From a virus, in IMG/VR virus record IMGVR_UViG_3300027659_000234, positions 1-22,244 of that record: a stretch of DNA of 22,244 bases. The stretch is one strand, 5' to 3'. Shown piece after piece: positions 8,603 through 15,746 of this stretch. Both the position numbers and the translations under genes were made by a program. The first letter of the stretch is position 1, and every line of letters begins with the position of its first letter. The notes beneath the pieces are model-generated. The model was not told the origin of the DNA. It made no database searches and saw only the letters and a list, made by a program, of their open reading frames with translations.

Positions 8603-9986
8603 TAGCTTCTGAAGAAATTTCTTGTCGGTACAAATCGATGATTTGTTGGTGGTTGGTCACGTTCCCCCGAAGCATCGAGTAGACTCGGCGCTCGGTTTGG
8701 CTCCCACAGATATGCACGATGGTCATTGGGTTGACCTGACCGGGGCGGTCAATACGTGCGTTGGCTTGGAGGTAGGTCTCCACGCTGGTACAGGGAGCGT
8801 ACCAAATGATTGTGTCGGCTGCTGTAAGGGTAAGCCCGTGTGACGCAGCTTGCGGTTGGATGATAAGCACTTTGATGGTCGGCTGCTCTTGGAAGTTCTT
8901 CACGATGTCCGAGCGGCGGTTCACAGACACGGCTCCGTTAATCACTTCACACGTTATGCCGTTCTTAATCAGGTGGTTCTTGAGCATCTCGATGGTGTGC
9001 GTGAACGGAACAAACACCAGCACCTTGTTGCTGCTCTCGTCAATGACTTCCTGCACCACGTTCATGCGGTTGGACACATCAAACTCCAGCACCTCATGGG
9101 TGTCGGTGTAGACCGAGCCACAGGAAATCTGAAGCAGCTTGCTCATCTTGGTCGCAGCGTTCACAGCGGAGACTTCTTCGCCTGCTGCCTCTAACAGCAT
9201 CTCCTTCTTGAGAATGTTGTAGTACTTGGTTTGCTGCGGGGTCAGGGGGGCGTCACGATCAATGTAGGTCAGAGACGGCAAGTCAATGCAGTCCTTCTTC
9301 TCGAAACGAATTGCCGGTTGCAAGATGCTGTGTACTGTGTGCTTGGCTGTCGGCTTCGGAATCCACTTGAACTTGGTTAGCTGTTGCATCACCAAGTCGC
9401 GGTACTGGCCGTGGAACATCGGCACGCCCTTGGGGTTAATCAGCTTAGCCAAGCCATACGCATCCATTGGAGACTGCGCTGCTGGCGTACCCGTCAGCAT
9501 CCACAAGCCCTTCACAACTTTGTTAATGTCGCGCAGTGTTTTCCAGCGGGTCGTCTGTGCGTTCTTGTAGGCCGAGGCTTCGTCCACAACGATGAGGTCG
9601 AACCCACCATTGATGATTTCGTTCTTCACGATATCCACGCCGTCAAAGTTGATGATGACAAACTCAGCGCCAGCGTTGATGATTTCTTTGCGCTTGTTGG
9701 CACTGCCGTGGGCTATCGATACCGTGCGATGGATAGCAAATTTAAATAGGTCCTGCTGCCATGCTGACTTCATTATCGACAACGGGCAGATGACAAGCAC
9801 TCGTCTCACAATCCCGCGCTGTATCAAATAATCGACCGCCCAGATGACTGAAGCTGTCTTGCCTGTCCCCTGCTCGTTGAAGCAGAACGCCTTGCGGTTG
9901 GTTGTTAAGAACTGGGCCGTTACCTTCTGATGGTTGAATGGCTCAAACCCGTAAGGGCGCGGCCACTCGTAATTTTCTAAACTCAT
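8589..9986 (-). CDS. SF2 DNA helicase/translocase, SNF2-like (465 aa)
   Basis: ATP-driven DNA translocase likely acting in phage replication or recombination. Motifs in order: Walker A NEQGTGKT (37-44), Walker B VVDEAS (133-138), motif III LTGTPA (164-169), motif V AASHGLTLTAAD (380-391), and motif VI QANARIDRPGQ (407-417). The Q-x-R-x-x-R-x-GQ pattern and LTGTP favour an SNF2/Rad54-type helicase over DEAD-box RNA helicases. It starts at 9986 by ATGA overlap with the 54-residue gene upstream. Its last codons contain the -35 of the next operon's promoter. It comprises both RecA-like lobes with no accessory domain. Confidence 0.93.
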   Translation of the reverse strand: MSLENYEWPRPYGFEPFNHQKVTAQFLTTNRKAFCFNEQGTGKTASVIWAVDYLIQRGIVRRVLVICPLSIMKSAWQQDLFKFAIHRTVSIAHGSANKRKEIINAGAEFVIINFDGVDIVKNEIINGGFDLIVVDEASAYKNAQTTRWKTLRDINKVVKGLWMLTGTPAAQSPMDAYGLAKLINPKGVPMFHGQYRDLVMQQLTKFKWIPKPTAKHTVHSILQPAIRFEKKDCIDLPSLTYIDRDAPLTPQQTKYYNILKKEMLLEAAGEEVSAVNAATKMSKLLQISCGSVYTDTHEVLEFDVSNRMNVVQEVIDESSNKVLVFVPFTHTIEMLKNHLIKNGITCEVINGAVSVNRRSDIVKNFQEQPTIKVLIIQPQAASHGLTLTAADTIIWYAPCTSVETYLQANARIDRPGQVNPMTIVHICGSQTERRVYSMLRGNVTNHQQIIDLYRQEISSEAIDNV

Positions 9987-10147
9987 TGTTGCTCTTTCAA
10001 TCTAACGCACTCAAAATTTTTGTTTATTTCTAACTTTTTAGCTTTGGCAAGGTTGGTAAAGACAGGGTCGAGTTTTTCTAGCTCTATAGCTTCAAGCGAC
10101 ACCCACTTTCTGCCGAACACCAAAAGCCAAATGCCTTCGTCTGTCAT
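9983..10147 (-). CDS. Short unknown protein between HNH and helicase genes (54 aa)
   Basis: A small ORF that begins MTDEGIWLLVFGRKW and ends ECVRLKEQQ. It is supported mainly by its fit: its ATG (10147) overlaps the stop of the HNH gene by 4 nt (ATGA), and its own stop overlaps the helicase ATG by 4 nt (ATGA), the same coupling used throughout the operon. Without it there would be a roughly 155-nt gap, unusual in this compact region. The product is small, with a hydrophobic start and a Lys/Glu-rich second half; no family recognised. Confidence 0.75.
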   Translation of the reverse strand: MTDEGIWLLVFGRKWVSLEAIELEKLDPVFTNLAKAKKLEINKNFECVRLKEQQ

Positions 10148-10422
10148 TTTTTCTTGGGCTTGTTGACTTTGACTGTGTGGTCAGAGTTGCGGCTGAACGA
10201 ACGGTTGGCGCTCGGAGACTTCAGCTTCAAGTTGCTCGGCGCGTTAGTGCCGCCCTTGCTCAATGGCACGGCGTGGTCAATGTCTTTGCCTGTGCGGTCA
10301 ATACCTTTTTTGTCCATCTCGTTACGAGCACGTTGGCGCTCCATGCGGTCAGGCAATTCGCCTCGCTCAACTTGTTGGGCGTACTCTTTTTTATAGGGAC
10401 GGGGTTTGTTCACGTATGGCAT
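10144..10422 (-). CDS. HNH endonuclease (92 aa)
   Basis: A compact HNH nuclease domain: catalytic DH (D49, H50) in KDIDHAVPLSKGGTN, the central Asn (N64) in SNLKL, and a further Asn (N73) in the SANRSF segment. There are no Cys zinc ligands. The N- and C-termini are strongly basic, which suits DNA binding. Stand-alone HNH proteins of this kind are frequent in phages and may aid packaging, act as nicking or homing enzymes, or attack host DNA. Here it sits between a Cas4-like nuclease module and a helicase, so a role in DNA processing is plausible. Start at 10422 with GGGAG upstream. Confidence 0.88.
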   Translation of the reverse strand: MPYVNKPRPYKKEYAQQVERGELPDRMERQRARNEMDKKGIDRTGKDIDHAVPLSKGGTNAPSNLKLKSPSANRSFSRNSDHTVKVNKPKKK

Positions 10423-10424
10423 TT

Positions 10425-10631
10425 TTAGCTCCCTGTTTTAAATTTTTCCCATGCGACGACTGTTTTGACCATCATGGAATTTTGTGCGCCCGATGTGTAC
10501 GGGCAGTAGGTTGACTCAATGAACTGATTTATCTTGCCAATCCACTTCAACGAATCCTCGTGGTCTTGGGCTTGCTCCATGTACGGAAAGATTTTTCCGT
10601 CGGACGTTTTGTACGCTTTAACTTCTTCCAT
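10425..10631 (-). CDS. Small hypothetical protein (68 aa)
   Basis: The product begins MEEVKAYKTSDGKIFPYMEQAQDHE, a pattern of short phage proteins in which a beta strand with K-x-SDG is followed by an acidic helix. No catalytic motif is visible and no function can be given. It has a good Shine-Dalgarno (AGGAG before the ATG at 10631) and gaps of only 2 nt on either side, between the Fe-S nuclease and the HNH gene, which supports it as a real gene of the operon. Confidence 0.8.
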   Translation of the reverse strand: MEEVKAYKTSDGKIFPYMEQAQDHEDSLKWIGKINQFIESTYCPYTSGAQNSMMVKTVVAWEKFKTGS

Positions 10632-10633
10632 CT

Positions 10634-11299
10634 TTAACTCCTGTTGTACTCACACTGCTTCACTGCGCAGAATCGGCAGAGAGGGCCGCTCACTGGATTC
10701 CACACCCCATTTTCTAACGCCGCCTCGATTCGTGCAACATCTCGGCTAGGCGCTTCCATGTACTTGGCTACCATCTCGGCATGGTGCGTAGCCTTTACGA
10801 ACTCTTTGCTCACCACGAATAGCAGGGCCGACTTGATCTTCTTGATCTTGGGGTACTTCTTGAAGATGGCCGTGGCCACCAAATCAAGCTGCTTTACGTC
10901 AGCATAGCGAGCGTTCTTGCTAGTCTTGTAGTCCACTGACCACGCTAGCTCTTTGTCCTCGTCCAGCACAACCAAGTCGGCGATGCCACGCCACCACGCT
11001 TCAGGTGCGTCAAACGCGCATGGCTCAAGGTCTTTGGTCAAGCCAAGTTGTTCTTCACAAAGTTTGATCCCGGGAATGGAAGCTAGAGCATCCAGCGTAT
11101 CCTTAAGATATTCAAACGCGGGAGGGATCGGAGCTTTGTTGCTCATGTATTCTTCCGCAACTGTATGCGCCGACTTGCCGTACAGCGTAGCCGTAGTGTC
11201 TGACTCCTTGATGTCCTTGGCTACCTTGGTGTGGTAGTACTTCTTCGGGCACTGTTGGAACGTCTTCAGGCTACTGAAAGACCATTTAATCGGCTGCAT
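10634..11299 (-). CDS. PD-(D/E)XK exonuclease, Cas4/RecB-like with Fe-S cysteines (221 aa)
   Basis: Predicted DNA exonuclease for recombination or end processing. From the ATG at 11299: GKSAH (catalytic-region H45), RGIADLVV (D108), and SVDYKT (D123, K125) give the RecB/Cas4 nuclease core. C17 in FQQCPKKYY together with C208, C211 and C216 at the C-terminus matches the four-cysteine 4Fe-4S pattern of Cas4 and AddB nucleases. I chose 11299 (MQPIKWSF) because AAGGA lies upstream and the overlap with the previous gene is then 14 nt, an overlap size recurring in this operon; an ATG 18 nt further upstream (11317) is possible. There is no nearby cas1 or repeat array, so it acts as a phage nuclease rather than a CRISPR gene. 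Confidence 0.9.
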   Translation of the reverse strand: MQPIKWSFSSLKTFQQCPKKYYHTKVAKDIKESDTTATLYGKSAHTVAEEYMSNKAPIPPAFEYLKDTLDALASIPGIKLCEEQLGLTKDLEPCAFDAPEAWWRGIADLVVLDEDKELAWSVDYKTSKNARYADVKQLDLVATAIFKKYPKIKKIKSALLFVVSKEFVKATHHAEMVAKYMEAPSRDVARIEAALENGVWNPVSGPLCRFCAVKQCEYNRS

Positions 11300-11516
11300 T
11301 TTTTTCCTTGATCGCATCCGCTAGGTAAATGATTGCGTCGGCGATACCGTTGAGAGAGTGCGCAACTTCGTCTAAAGAATTACTTATGCCCTGCGCACCC
11401 TCAAACGATTTCATCCCGTGCGCTTCTATCGCTCCCATAGGAGTTGAGGCGTTGCCGTTACCCAGCATAGACGCCGCTCTTAAGATTGCGGCTCCGAGTG
11501 TTTCATCTACTTGCAT
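11286..11516 (-). CDS. Small helical hypothetical protein (76 aa)
   Basis: The product (MQVDETLGAAILRAASML ... ADAIIYLADAIKEKNAAD) looks like two amphipathic helices with a heptad-like C-terminal part (LDEVAHSLNGIADAIIYLADAI), suggesting oligomerisation. I use the ATG at 11516 because AAAGGAG precedes it at good spacing. An earlier ATG at 11543 would add nine residues and give a 4-nt ATGA overlap with the 312-residue gene, so the start remains open. No family recognised. Confidence 0.72.
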   Translation of the reverse strand: MQVDETLGAAILRAASMLGNGNASTPMGAIEAHGMKSFEGAQGISNSLDEVAHSLNGIADAIIYLADAIKEKNAAD

Positions 11517-11539
11517 ACTTTCTCCTTTAAAAATCTTGT

Positions 11540-12478
11540 TCATGCTGTTTCTTCTACTAAGTAGGCTTCGCGTTTACGGGGTTCCCCGTTACCGCGCACA
11601 AATGAATTCCACCAATAGACACCGCTCCTGCGCTGTTTAAAGTGGCCCCGTACGTAATGCGCTGAAATGTCTGAGCGGCGACTGACGACACCCTCAGTGG
11701 TGACGGTCTCAATTTCTTTTAAATGCAACAATGTGTACGAGCTTGCAGAATACGCCTTCTGTTTTCTACCGCCAAGCTTCATGCCTTTGGGTGGTACTCG
11801 TGCGGGAACTTTAGTCCGACCTACTCCGCTTTTGCAGCTAAGCAAGAGATAGGAGGCAAACATAAGGCACGGAATTTCTGTGGCGGCTTCTCTGATGTGC
11901 TGGCGTGCTTCAGGCGTCTGTAATATCTGCCACAAATGTTCGGGTGGAACTTTTGCTTCCTGCGAGGCCATGATGAGCGATTGGCATGGCATGAGGTTGG
12001 CATCAACAGCGCCGTCCCCATTGACGTTAACACTGAGTGATATTTTTAACGTGGTCGGCCAGTCCGTACCAAACAAAAACATGACAATACTGTGTTGCAT
12101 TCTGCCGTCAACTAACTCCCAATAAGGTAGGCAAGAGAACATTCCTTCGCTTACCTCTTGGATGTACGCTCCGATGCGTGATATTTCAACAGTGCCGTTG
12201 ACAGTGCCGTTGCGCCGCAGCTTACGAATCTCTTCGGTCATCGGGTACTCAATCGCCGTATACGGGTACGGCATGTGCAACTCGTCGAGGGTTGGCATCT
12301 TAAAAGACTTAGAACGCACAAGCATCTCGGCGCTTAATGCAACCTCGGGCGACAGCACAAATGTCTGCACTTCATTTTTTGGTACGTTGTTCTTAAAATC
12401 AGTCGGCAACCCGTAGTCATTAGATACGCCACGGTCAAAGAACCTATCCAGCAGTGGTTTGTTGCTAGCGCCTTTCAT
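11540..12478 (-). CDS. Unknown phage protein, candidate AcrVA2-family relative (312 aa)
   Basis: No catalytic motif is visible. A mixed alpha/beta body (ISRIGAYIQEVSEGMFSCLPY, QHSIVMFLFGTDWP, LPCQSL-like segments) is followed by a helical stretch (EIPCLMFASYLLLSC), a basic linker (RTKVPARVPPKGMKLGGRKQK) and a C-terminal signature HYVRGHFKQRRSGVYWWN with a second FVRG. This order (surface-aromatic body, helix with Leu/Cys, basic linker, terminal RGH-x-aromatic block) resembles what I remember of AcrVA2 anti-CRISPRs (about 322 aa), which end in a HIRRGHW segment. The start at 12478 overlaps the upstream stop by ATGA. Similar proteins are widespread in phages without type V CRISPR hosts, so the role may be broader. 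The family link is a memory-based inference. Confidence 0.6.
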   Translation of the reverse strand: MKGASNKPLLDRFFDRGVSNDYGLPTDFKNNVPKNEVQTFVLSPEVALSAEMLVRSKSFKMPTLDELHMPYPYTAIEYPMTEEIRKLRRNGTVNGTVEISRIGAYIQEVSEGMFSCLPYWELVDGRMQHSIVMFLFGTDWPTTLKISLSVNVNGDGAVDANLMPCQSLIMASQEAKVPPEHLWQILQTPEARQHIREAATEIPCLMFASYLLLSCKSGVGRTKVPARVPPKGMKLGGRKQKAYSASSYTLLHLKEIETVTTEGVVSRRSDISAHYVRGHFKQRRSGVYWWNSFVRGNGEPRKREAYLVEETA

Positions 12479-12651
12479 CTTTGGCGCTCCTGCATGTCTC
12501 TGATCGAGTTAATCATCAGCTTTGTCTCCGCAAGGGCAATGAAGCCCTGTTCAATCGCCTCTTCGTAGTCCTTCTCCAGCATCGCGTCATGCGCCGCTTT
12601 CAGCGCGTTCTCGGCCAGCATGCAAGGCCGTGCGTAATCAACAATCGCCAT
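12475..12651 (-). CDS. Small hypothetical protein downstream of DNA polymerase (58 aa)
   Basis: Start chosen at the ATG of MAIVDYARPC (12651), six bases after a GGAG Shine-Dalgarno; this gives a 14-nt overlap with the polymerase 3' end. A longer reading from 12729 would overlap the polymerase by 92 nt and lacks a convincing ribosome site. The product is two charged helices (ALKAAHDAMLEKDYEEAIEQ, FIALAETKLMINSIRDMQE), TPR-like in character but too short to call. Its stop overlaps the next ATG by 4 nt. Confidence 0.75.
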   Translation of the reverse strand: MAIVDYARPCMLAENALKAAHDAMLEKDYEEAIEQGFIALAETKLMINSIRDMQERQR

Positions 12652-14458
12652 ACGATTCTCCATATCCAGATTCACAGTTAAGGGGTAGCTCCAGACCCCA
12701 CTTGGGTCTAAGGCGCATGCAGATTTCAACGTATTCTTGCGCGGTAGCGACCTCGGCGGTTGGCACGATACAGGCTATGGCATCATGCACAGTCATCACG
12801 ACTCGGTACTTCTTTGCAATCATCAACATCTGGTCACCAATGATAATTCGGGCCAAGGCTTGGCACACGTTCTCGATCAGCTTCCCGCCGTAGATGCGGT
12901 TGGGGATGATAGCTCGGCCTTTCTTTGTGTCGTACACAACCTCGACCCTGTCTGTTTCTTCGTCAGTTTTCTGGCGCAAGTTGGGGTAGCGGATGTACAG
13001 GCCGTTGGGCAAGCGAACGCCGTCTTTGCCTTCGATCTTCAGAACACCGCCGCGTCCTAACATTGTTAGCTGCCCCCTCAGAATTGCTTCAATCGCGGTA
13101 TTCGCCTCTTTCCAAAGTGCAGTAATTTTCGGGTAAGTATCTCTGTACGTATCGATAATTCGCTTTGCTTCTTCAATCGTAATTTCAACACCAAAATTCT
13201 TAAGTTGTGCCTGAAACTTCGCCGCTCCCATGCCGTAACCGCAACCAAGAATCGTAGTCTTGCCGACGAATCTTTCATCCTTCGTGATGTCAGCCGCTGC
13301 TTTTCCGTAAATTGCCGACGCCATAATTTTGTAGACATCTTCACCCCTATCGAATGCGTCAACTAAATCGTCTTGGCCAGCTAACCATGCCAGCGTACGT
13401 GCTTCAATCTGCGATGAGTCGGAGTCGATCATCATGTACCCCGCAGGTGCGAGGATTGCTTTCTTCAGCGGGGAAATGCGCGGAAGGTTCTGGAGGTTTA
13501 CGTTGTCGGCCCCGCCCCATCGCCCAGTGTGGGCAGCGTAGTAGCGCAGGGGAACTGGCATTGGCCCTCGCCGAGCAATCCCAATAAAACGCTCTGTTCG
13601 GCTCTCCTCAATCGTAGACTTCGTACCCAGCCGTGCGGCGACCAATGCTTGTACCTCCAAACTTTCGTGCCCAAGAAGTTCTTTAAACTCCTCATCCGTC
13701 TTTGAGAAGGCATAGGTTTCCTTTCCTGTGGTGACGCTCTTCTTCATCGGTGGGCTAACCCCAAAGGCTTCAAGCAACTTAGCAAACCGTGGGTTGCTCA
13801 TCAAGTCGTCTTTGTCGTACTTCGCCAGAATGTTGGCCTTGCGCTGCTGCTCCCAAACCAAGTGCCTCTCAAGCATATCTTCGTTCAGTTGCAGTACCGG
13901 CTCGGTGAACATCTTGATCGTCAAGTCAATCAGGCGCAACTCAGTCGGCGGGAAGTCTTGGCTCATGCAGTTGAACAAATCCCACGTTAAGCGGACGTCG
14001 TTCTTACAGTACTCACCATACTGAGCTAGCTGTTGTGCAGGGAAGTCCGTGCGGCGCAACCCCTTCGCATCGTTGACCTCAGTGCCCTTCTCACCGATGT
14101 TGTAGAACTCGGCCAAGACTTTAAGACTCCCGCCTACGTTCGTACCGTGAAGCGCTCGGCCCATCGACAACGTATCCAACCAGCCTTTGGGTTTGATTTG
14201 GAAGTGCTCAGACAGAATGAACCCGTCGAACATAGCGTTGTGGGCTAAGGCGAGGGACTCACTCCATTTATATTTACCCAAAAACTCCGCAGTCTCAATC
14301 ATGGTTCCCGTAAACCACTCGGGCTCACCGTCATTGATCTGCACAGCAACACCGATCACTTCAAAGCGGGGGTCGCGTACGTATTCCTCAGTAGTCTGTT
14401 TAGAGAACCCGAGATCAGCGGAGTAGTAGGACTCAAAGTCCACCGTGATGATGTTCAT
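12638..14458 (-). CDS. polA: Family A DNA polymerase with 3'-5' exonuclease (606 aa)
   Basis: Replicative phage DNA polymerase. The exonuclease domain has exo I VDFES (D7, E9), exo II HNAMFD (73-78), and exo III YCKND (Y150, D154). The polymerase domain has TGRWGG (311-316), motif A DSSQIEAR (347-354, catalytic D347), motif B R396-x3-K400-x3-L404-G-x2-Y408-G, and motif C HDA (558-560, catalytic D559). It lacks a 5' nuclease domain, as usual for phage enzymes. Two deviations stand out: Leu404 occupies the position of E. coli Pol I F762, and Ala560 replaces the Glu of the usual HDE. The start at 14458 overlaps the upstream stop by ATGA. Gene symbol is used in the generic family sense. Confidence 0.97.
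   Translation of the reverse strand: MNIITVDFESYYSADLGFSKQTTEEYVRDPRFEVIGVAVQINDGEPEWFTGTMIETAEFLGKYKWSESLALAHNAMFDGFILSEHFQIKPKGWLDTLSMGRALHGTNVGGSLKVLAEFYNIGEKGTEVNDAKGLRRTDFPAQQLAQYGEYCKNDVRLTWDLFNCMSQDFPPTELRLIDLTIKMFTEPVLQLNEDMLERHLVWEQQRKANILAKYDKDDLMSNPRFAKLLEAFGVSPPMKKSVTTGKETYAFSKTDEEFKELLGHESLEVQALVAARLGTKSTIEESRTERFIGIARRGPMPVPLRYYAAHTGRWGGADNVNLQNLPRISPLKKAILAPAGYMMIDSDSSQIEARTLAWLAGQDDLVDAFDRGEDVYKIMASAIYGKAAADITKDERFVGKTTILGCGYGMGAAKFQAQLKNFGVEITIEEAKRIIDTYRDTYPKITALWKEANTAIEAILRGQLTMLGRGGVLKIEGKDGVRLPNGLYIRYPNLRQKTDEETDRVEVVYDTKKGRAIIPNRIYGGKLIENVCQALARIIIGDQMLMIAKKYRVVMTVHDAIACIVPTAEVATAQEYVEICMRLRPKWGLELPLNCESGYGESYGDC
13057..13069. repeat. Palindromic repeat CTAACATTGTTAG, copy 2 (inside polymerase)
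   Basis: Exact copy within the polymerase gene, read there as Leu-Thr-Met-Leu with the codons CTA ACA ATG TTA. Identity with the copy at 20033 extends to 17 bp (13055-13071). It is in the same codon phase as that copy but in an unrelated protein. Confidence 0.7.
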
Positions 14459-14952
14459 TTGATTAGGTTCTTCAGTTTCTTGAGCATGCCGCTGTCGAGA
14501 GTCTCACCACCCACGGATAGAGTTCCTGCCGTGCCCGTAGAAGCCGTAGCGCAAATGCCCGTACCGCCGCTGCCAATGCTTAAGCTATTTTGGTAGAGAT
14601 TTTGGAGAATAGCGGCTTGTTGCATCCCCGCTATAGCTTTTTGTTCCTGTTGTTGCATAGCGGCTTGTTGTTGACCCAGCATCGGTGAAGAACCCCAGTT
14701 TTGCGTTTCGCTTTCGGTTACAGTTTCTTTTGGCATCACTGTCTCTATCGCCCTATGAGTAATCATCAAGCGGCGAACCTTCTTTATGCCTTCGTAGAGA
14801 GCGGCCTTCTCAGACTCGGTCATAACCTCACGCACATTCTCGTCAAAAATCCAGCGCCACGGGTTGTATTCTTTATGCACCGTAAAGAAATCTTCGGGGT
14901 TGGTCTCCATACGGGCCAAGATAATTTTTACGCCTTCGTTTAATTCGCTCAT
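14455..14952 (-). CDS. Hypothetical protein with Gln-rich middle and Gly/Thr-rich tail (165 aa)
   Basis: The N-terminal half (about 1-75) is globular and charged, with a WRWIFDENVREVMTESEKAAL segment. Residues about 90-115 are Gln/Ala-rich (GQQQAAMQQQEQKAIAGM) and the tail is Gly/Ser/Thr-rich before a basic helix (LKKLKNLIK). Such low-complexity linkers suggest a flexible scaffold or adaptor. It sits between the VRR-NUC nuclease and the polymerase, overlapping both by 4 nt (ATGA), so it is made in step with replication proteins. It has an AAGGAGAG Shine-Dalgarno. No family recognised. Confidence 0.8.
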   Translation of the reverse strand: MSELNEGVKIILARMETNPEDFFTVHKEYNPWRWIFDENVREVMTESEKAALYEGIKKVRRLMITHRAIETVMPKETVTESETQNWGSSPMLGQQQAAMQQQEQKAIAGMQQAAILQNLYQNSLSIGSGGTGICATASTGTAGTLSVGGETLDSGMLKKLKNLIK

Positions 14953-15251
14953 TTTGTTCTCTCCTTACATTCGGCTATGACTTTTTCTAAGTAGTCAAGG
15001 TTGTTTTCGTTGATGACACAGGAGTAGCCCCCTGCGGTGTTTATGTCTCGCATGTTCTTCTCTTGCAACGCTGTCGGTACGTTCTTACCTGCCTTGGCTT
15101 CGATGCCCACAAAGTATCCGTTCACACAGCACAGGAAGTCAGGCACTCCACTACTGCCGTACCCCGTGCCCATAGGCATAGCGTAGTACGCGCCGTGTTC
15201 TTTCAGAATCTTCTTTATCTTCTCTTTTACTTTTGACTCAGGGGTTGCCAC
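14949..15251 (-). CDS. VRR-NUC domain nuclease (100 aa)
   Basis: A minimal PD-(D/E)XK nuclease of the VRR-NUC family. Catalytic pattern: GVPDFLCC (D38), then GIEAKAG (E51, K53), followed by LQEKNMRDI and a YSCVI strand, the order typical of stand-alone phage VRR-NUC proteins. Family members cut branched DNA and are proposed Holliday-junction resolvases in phages. The start is a GTG at 15251 with AAGGAG nine bases upstream, overlapping the zinc-ribbon gene by 14 nt. It is followed by ATGA coupling to the 165-residue gene. Confidence 0.93.
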   Translation of the reverse strand: MATPESKVKEKIKKILKEHGAYYAMPMGTGYGSSGVPDFLCCVNGYFVGIEAKAGKNVPTALQEKNMRDINTAGGYSCVINENNLDYLEKVIAECKERTK

Positions 15252-15420
15252 TAGATTGCTCCTTGGTTTTCTTGGGTCGTCCGCGCTTCTTGTCAGGGAC
15301 TACTCGCTCTTCGGTTGTGAATGTGTGGTTGTTGGCACATCTGCGTCTACGCTCTACAAAACCACCCAAGTTCTTTGTCTGCTCGACTGTCGTCCACTCG
15401 TTACAGGTTGGGCACTTCAA
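15238..15420 (-). CDS. Zinc-ribbon DNA-binding protein, NrdR-like, TTG start (60 aa)
   Basis: The product starts MKCPTCNEW and has CPTC (C3, C6) and RRRRCANNHTF (a C-x3-H pair), a zinc ribbon like the N-terminal domain of NrdR, then a FTTEERVV strand and a basic tail with an AT-hook-like KKRGRPKK. DNA or RNA binding is likely. The start is inferred as TTG at 15420: the preceding GGAGAAGAACAC is identical to the ribosome-site cassette before the ATGs at 15725, 16335 and 16550, at identical spacing, and TTG overlaps the upstream TGA. The frame also extends to an ATG at 15468, but that would overlap by 52 nt and precede the zinc ribbon with an unrelated 16-residue leader. Confidence 0.8.
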   Translation of the reverse strand: MKCPTCNEWTTVEQTKNLGGFVERRRRCANNHTFTTEERVVPDKKRGRPKKTKEQSSGNP

Positions 15421-15725
15421 GTGTTCTTCTCCATGTTTGCGGGTAGCCCCGTGTCTTTCCAAACCCAACCAATTCGGTGCGGAGGGTTAGGGTAGCGCCC
15501 CAAGGTAATCTCTCTGCCGTTGAGCACCTTAGTTAAACCCTGTTTCATTAGGTCTTCTAGCGTTGGCTCTGGGTCACGCCAAATGTCAGGTGTTGCCCAT
15601 GCAAATAGGGCCATCCACATAGTTGCGGATTTGTTCCCAGAGACTTCGTAGTGAAGTTTGGCAAAGTCAAGCTGGTTCTCACGCTCTTGCAGCCACCACT
15701 CATGTGCGGTAGTTGGTCTGGTCAT
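15417..15725 (-). CDS. Hypothetical protein, Trp-rich (102 aa)
   Basis: The product MTRPTTAHEWWLQERENQLDF ... ends GRYPNPPHRIGWVWKDTG followed by NMEKNT. It is rich in Trp and aromatic residues with no recognisable catalytic motif. The first ATG at 15725 overlaps the upstream stop by ATGA and is preceded by GGAGAAGAACAC. The final EKNT is a by-product of the next gene's ribosome site, as in neighbouring genes. No family recognised. Confidence 0.8.
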   Translation of the reverse strand: MTRPTTAHEWWLQERENQLDFAKLHYEVSGNKSATMWMALFAWATPDIWRDPEPTLEDLMKQGLTKVLNGREITLGRYPNPPHRIGWVWKDTGLPANMEKNT

Positions 15726-15746
15726 GTGTTCTTCTCCTTGAGTTTG
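15721..15746 (-). repeat. Start/stop cassette repeat, copy A
   Basis: A 26-bp sequence identical to 16546-16571; 19 bp of it (ending at the ATGA) also occurs at 16332-16350. On the - strand it reads AAGGAGAAGAACACATGA, so it encodes the C-terminus KEKNT-stop of one gene, the Shine-Dalgarno of the next, and the overlapping start codon. Degenerate versions are at 15417-15435 (TTG start) and 15970-15983. Confidence 0.85.

Noticed and set aside
10634-11299. CRISPR-Cas locus because of the Cas4-like protein
   Set aside because: No cas1, cas2, effector or regularly spaced repeats anywhere in the window.
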